Assembly: GCF_014643775.1 (NCBI RefSeq)
Contig: NZ_BMKC01000003.1
Location: forward strand, 434,350 to 498,349
Length of the DNA: 64,000 nt
Origin: Arenimonas soli
GTDB lineage: Bacteria; Pseudomonadota; Gammaproteobacteria; Xanthomonadales; Xanthomonadaceae
Reading direction: 5' to 3'
Below, piece by piece: positions 63,839 to 64,000 of the stretch (the first letter of the stretch is position 1; each line of letters opens with the position of its first letter). The notes below the pieces were generated by a model. That model was not told where the DNA came from, ran no database searches, and saw only the letters and a list, made by a program, of their open reading frames with translations. A program made the position numbers and the translations under genes.

Positions 63839-64000
63839 AGCGGTAGTCGGCGTCGTTGCCGTTCTCGAAGTGGCGCAGGGCGCGCAGGTCCTTTTCCAGC
63901 TGGATGTAGCGCACGGCCTTTTCCACCGGCAGGCCGGTCCGGCCCAGGCGGGCGAAGCTGGACTCGAGCAGGTCGGCTTCGTCGGCTTCCAGGGCCAGCA
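63831..64000 (-). CDS. Unidentified gene, C-terminal end (partial)
   Basis: A minus-strand frame is open from the window edge to a TGA at 63831-63833. It gives about 56 residues of the C-terminus, rich in Leu/Glu/Arg helices (LPVEKAVRYIQLEKDLRALR) and ending [13 protein letters not shown]. It does not continue to a recognisable domain in this window and I do not identify the family. Coding is supported by the third-position GC preference and by the convergent arrangement with folA. It overlaps folA by eight bases at the 3' ends. Confidence 0.5.
   Translation of the reverse strand, partial: LALEADEADLLESSFARLGRTGLPVEKAVRYIQLEKDLRALRHFENGNDADYRFN

Overview
The window is about 64 kb of GC-rich, gene-dense bacterial chromosome. 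Gene content and order point to a gammaproteobacterium of the Xanthomonadales (Lysobacteraceae-type). The pointers are a metB-hom pair, a PilG-PilI-PilJ-ChpA-ChpC twitching cluster next to gshB and a TonB-like gene, yggS-proC divergent from pilT-pilU, and pyrB-ruvX-yqgE. I cannot name the genus. No rRNA, tRNA, CRISPR array, insertion sequence, phage or plasmid gene was recognised. This is core chromosome, with small REP-like palindromes as the only repeat-type mobile traces. No gene-free stretch exceeds 300 bases.

Layout. 1-2.9 kb: end of metB, homoserine dehydrogenase and a Pit-type phosphate transporter. 2.9-10.4 kb: a REP-like inverted repeat, a phytase-like lipoprotein, an M23 peptidase-like protein and two large cyclic-di-GMP proteins (MASE1-GGDEF-EAL and propeller-GGDEF). 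10.4-15.6 kb: L-serine dehydratase, a small glutaredoxin-like protein, a YceI / cytochrome b561 / YceI trio and a hybrid histidine kinase. 15.6-19.8 kb: hemE, a WGR protein, aroB, aroK, a YeeZ-like dehydrogenase and dodecin. 19.8-26.3 kb: a glycerate kinase-like P-loop kinase, pdxH, a BtuF-like protein, a phosphotransferase / acyl-CoA dehydrogenase / histidine phosphatase run, a DUF4426 protein and proC. 26.3-34 kb: yggS, pilT, pilU, a putative barrel protein starting at TTG, yqgE, ruvX, pyrB, a TonB-like protein and gshB. 34-46 kb: the Pil-Chp chemosensory operon. 46-50.7 kb: rsmE, bioA, nudE, cysQ, mazG and an Mpo1-like protein. 50.8-56.1 kb: a two-component system followed by a MacA/MacB-type exporter in three genes. 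56.2-60.4 kb: isoaspartyl peptidase, a sigma-factor-like gene with a VOC gene, a GYF-AIM24 fusion and a TerB-like protein. 60.5-64 kb: dgkA, terC, lgt, thyA, folA and the end of an unidentified gene.

How the genes work together. The strongest theme is surface motility. The PilT and PilU retraction ATPases lie 6 kb from the whole Chp signalling module, which has a good sigma-70-type promoter in front of pilG. The module has receptor, couplers, hybrid kinase and PilG output. It has no PilK (CheR-type) or separate PilH gene in place, and its CheB-like member has lost two of three catalytic residues and the phospho-acceptor Asp. This suggests that methylation-based adaptation of PilJ is absent or encoded elsewhere. 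The two diguanylate-cyclase-type proteins fit the same surface-lifestyle theme. Most other genes are housekeeping biosynthesis (Met/Thr, Pro, shikimate, haem, PLP, biotin, pyrimidine, folate/thymidylate, glutathione) and nucleotide clean-up (NudE, CysQ, MazG). They are packed in short operons with many 4-bp ATGA or GTGA overlaps.

Nothing here is a clearly new multi-gene system. The observations most worth checking are the CheB-like pseudo-enzyme, a tandem inverted-repeat operator ahead of the response regulator, REP-like palindromes that supply stop codons, a possible class of leaderless promoters, a TTG-started barrel gene behind pilU, and in-frame repeat tracts in ChpA.
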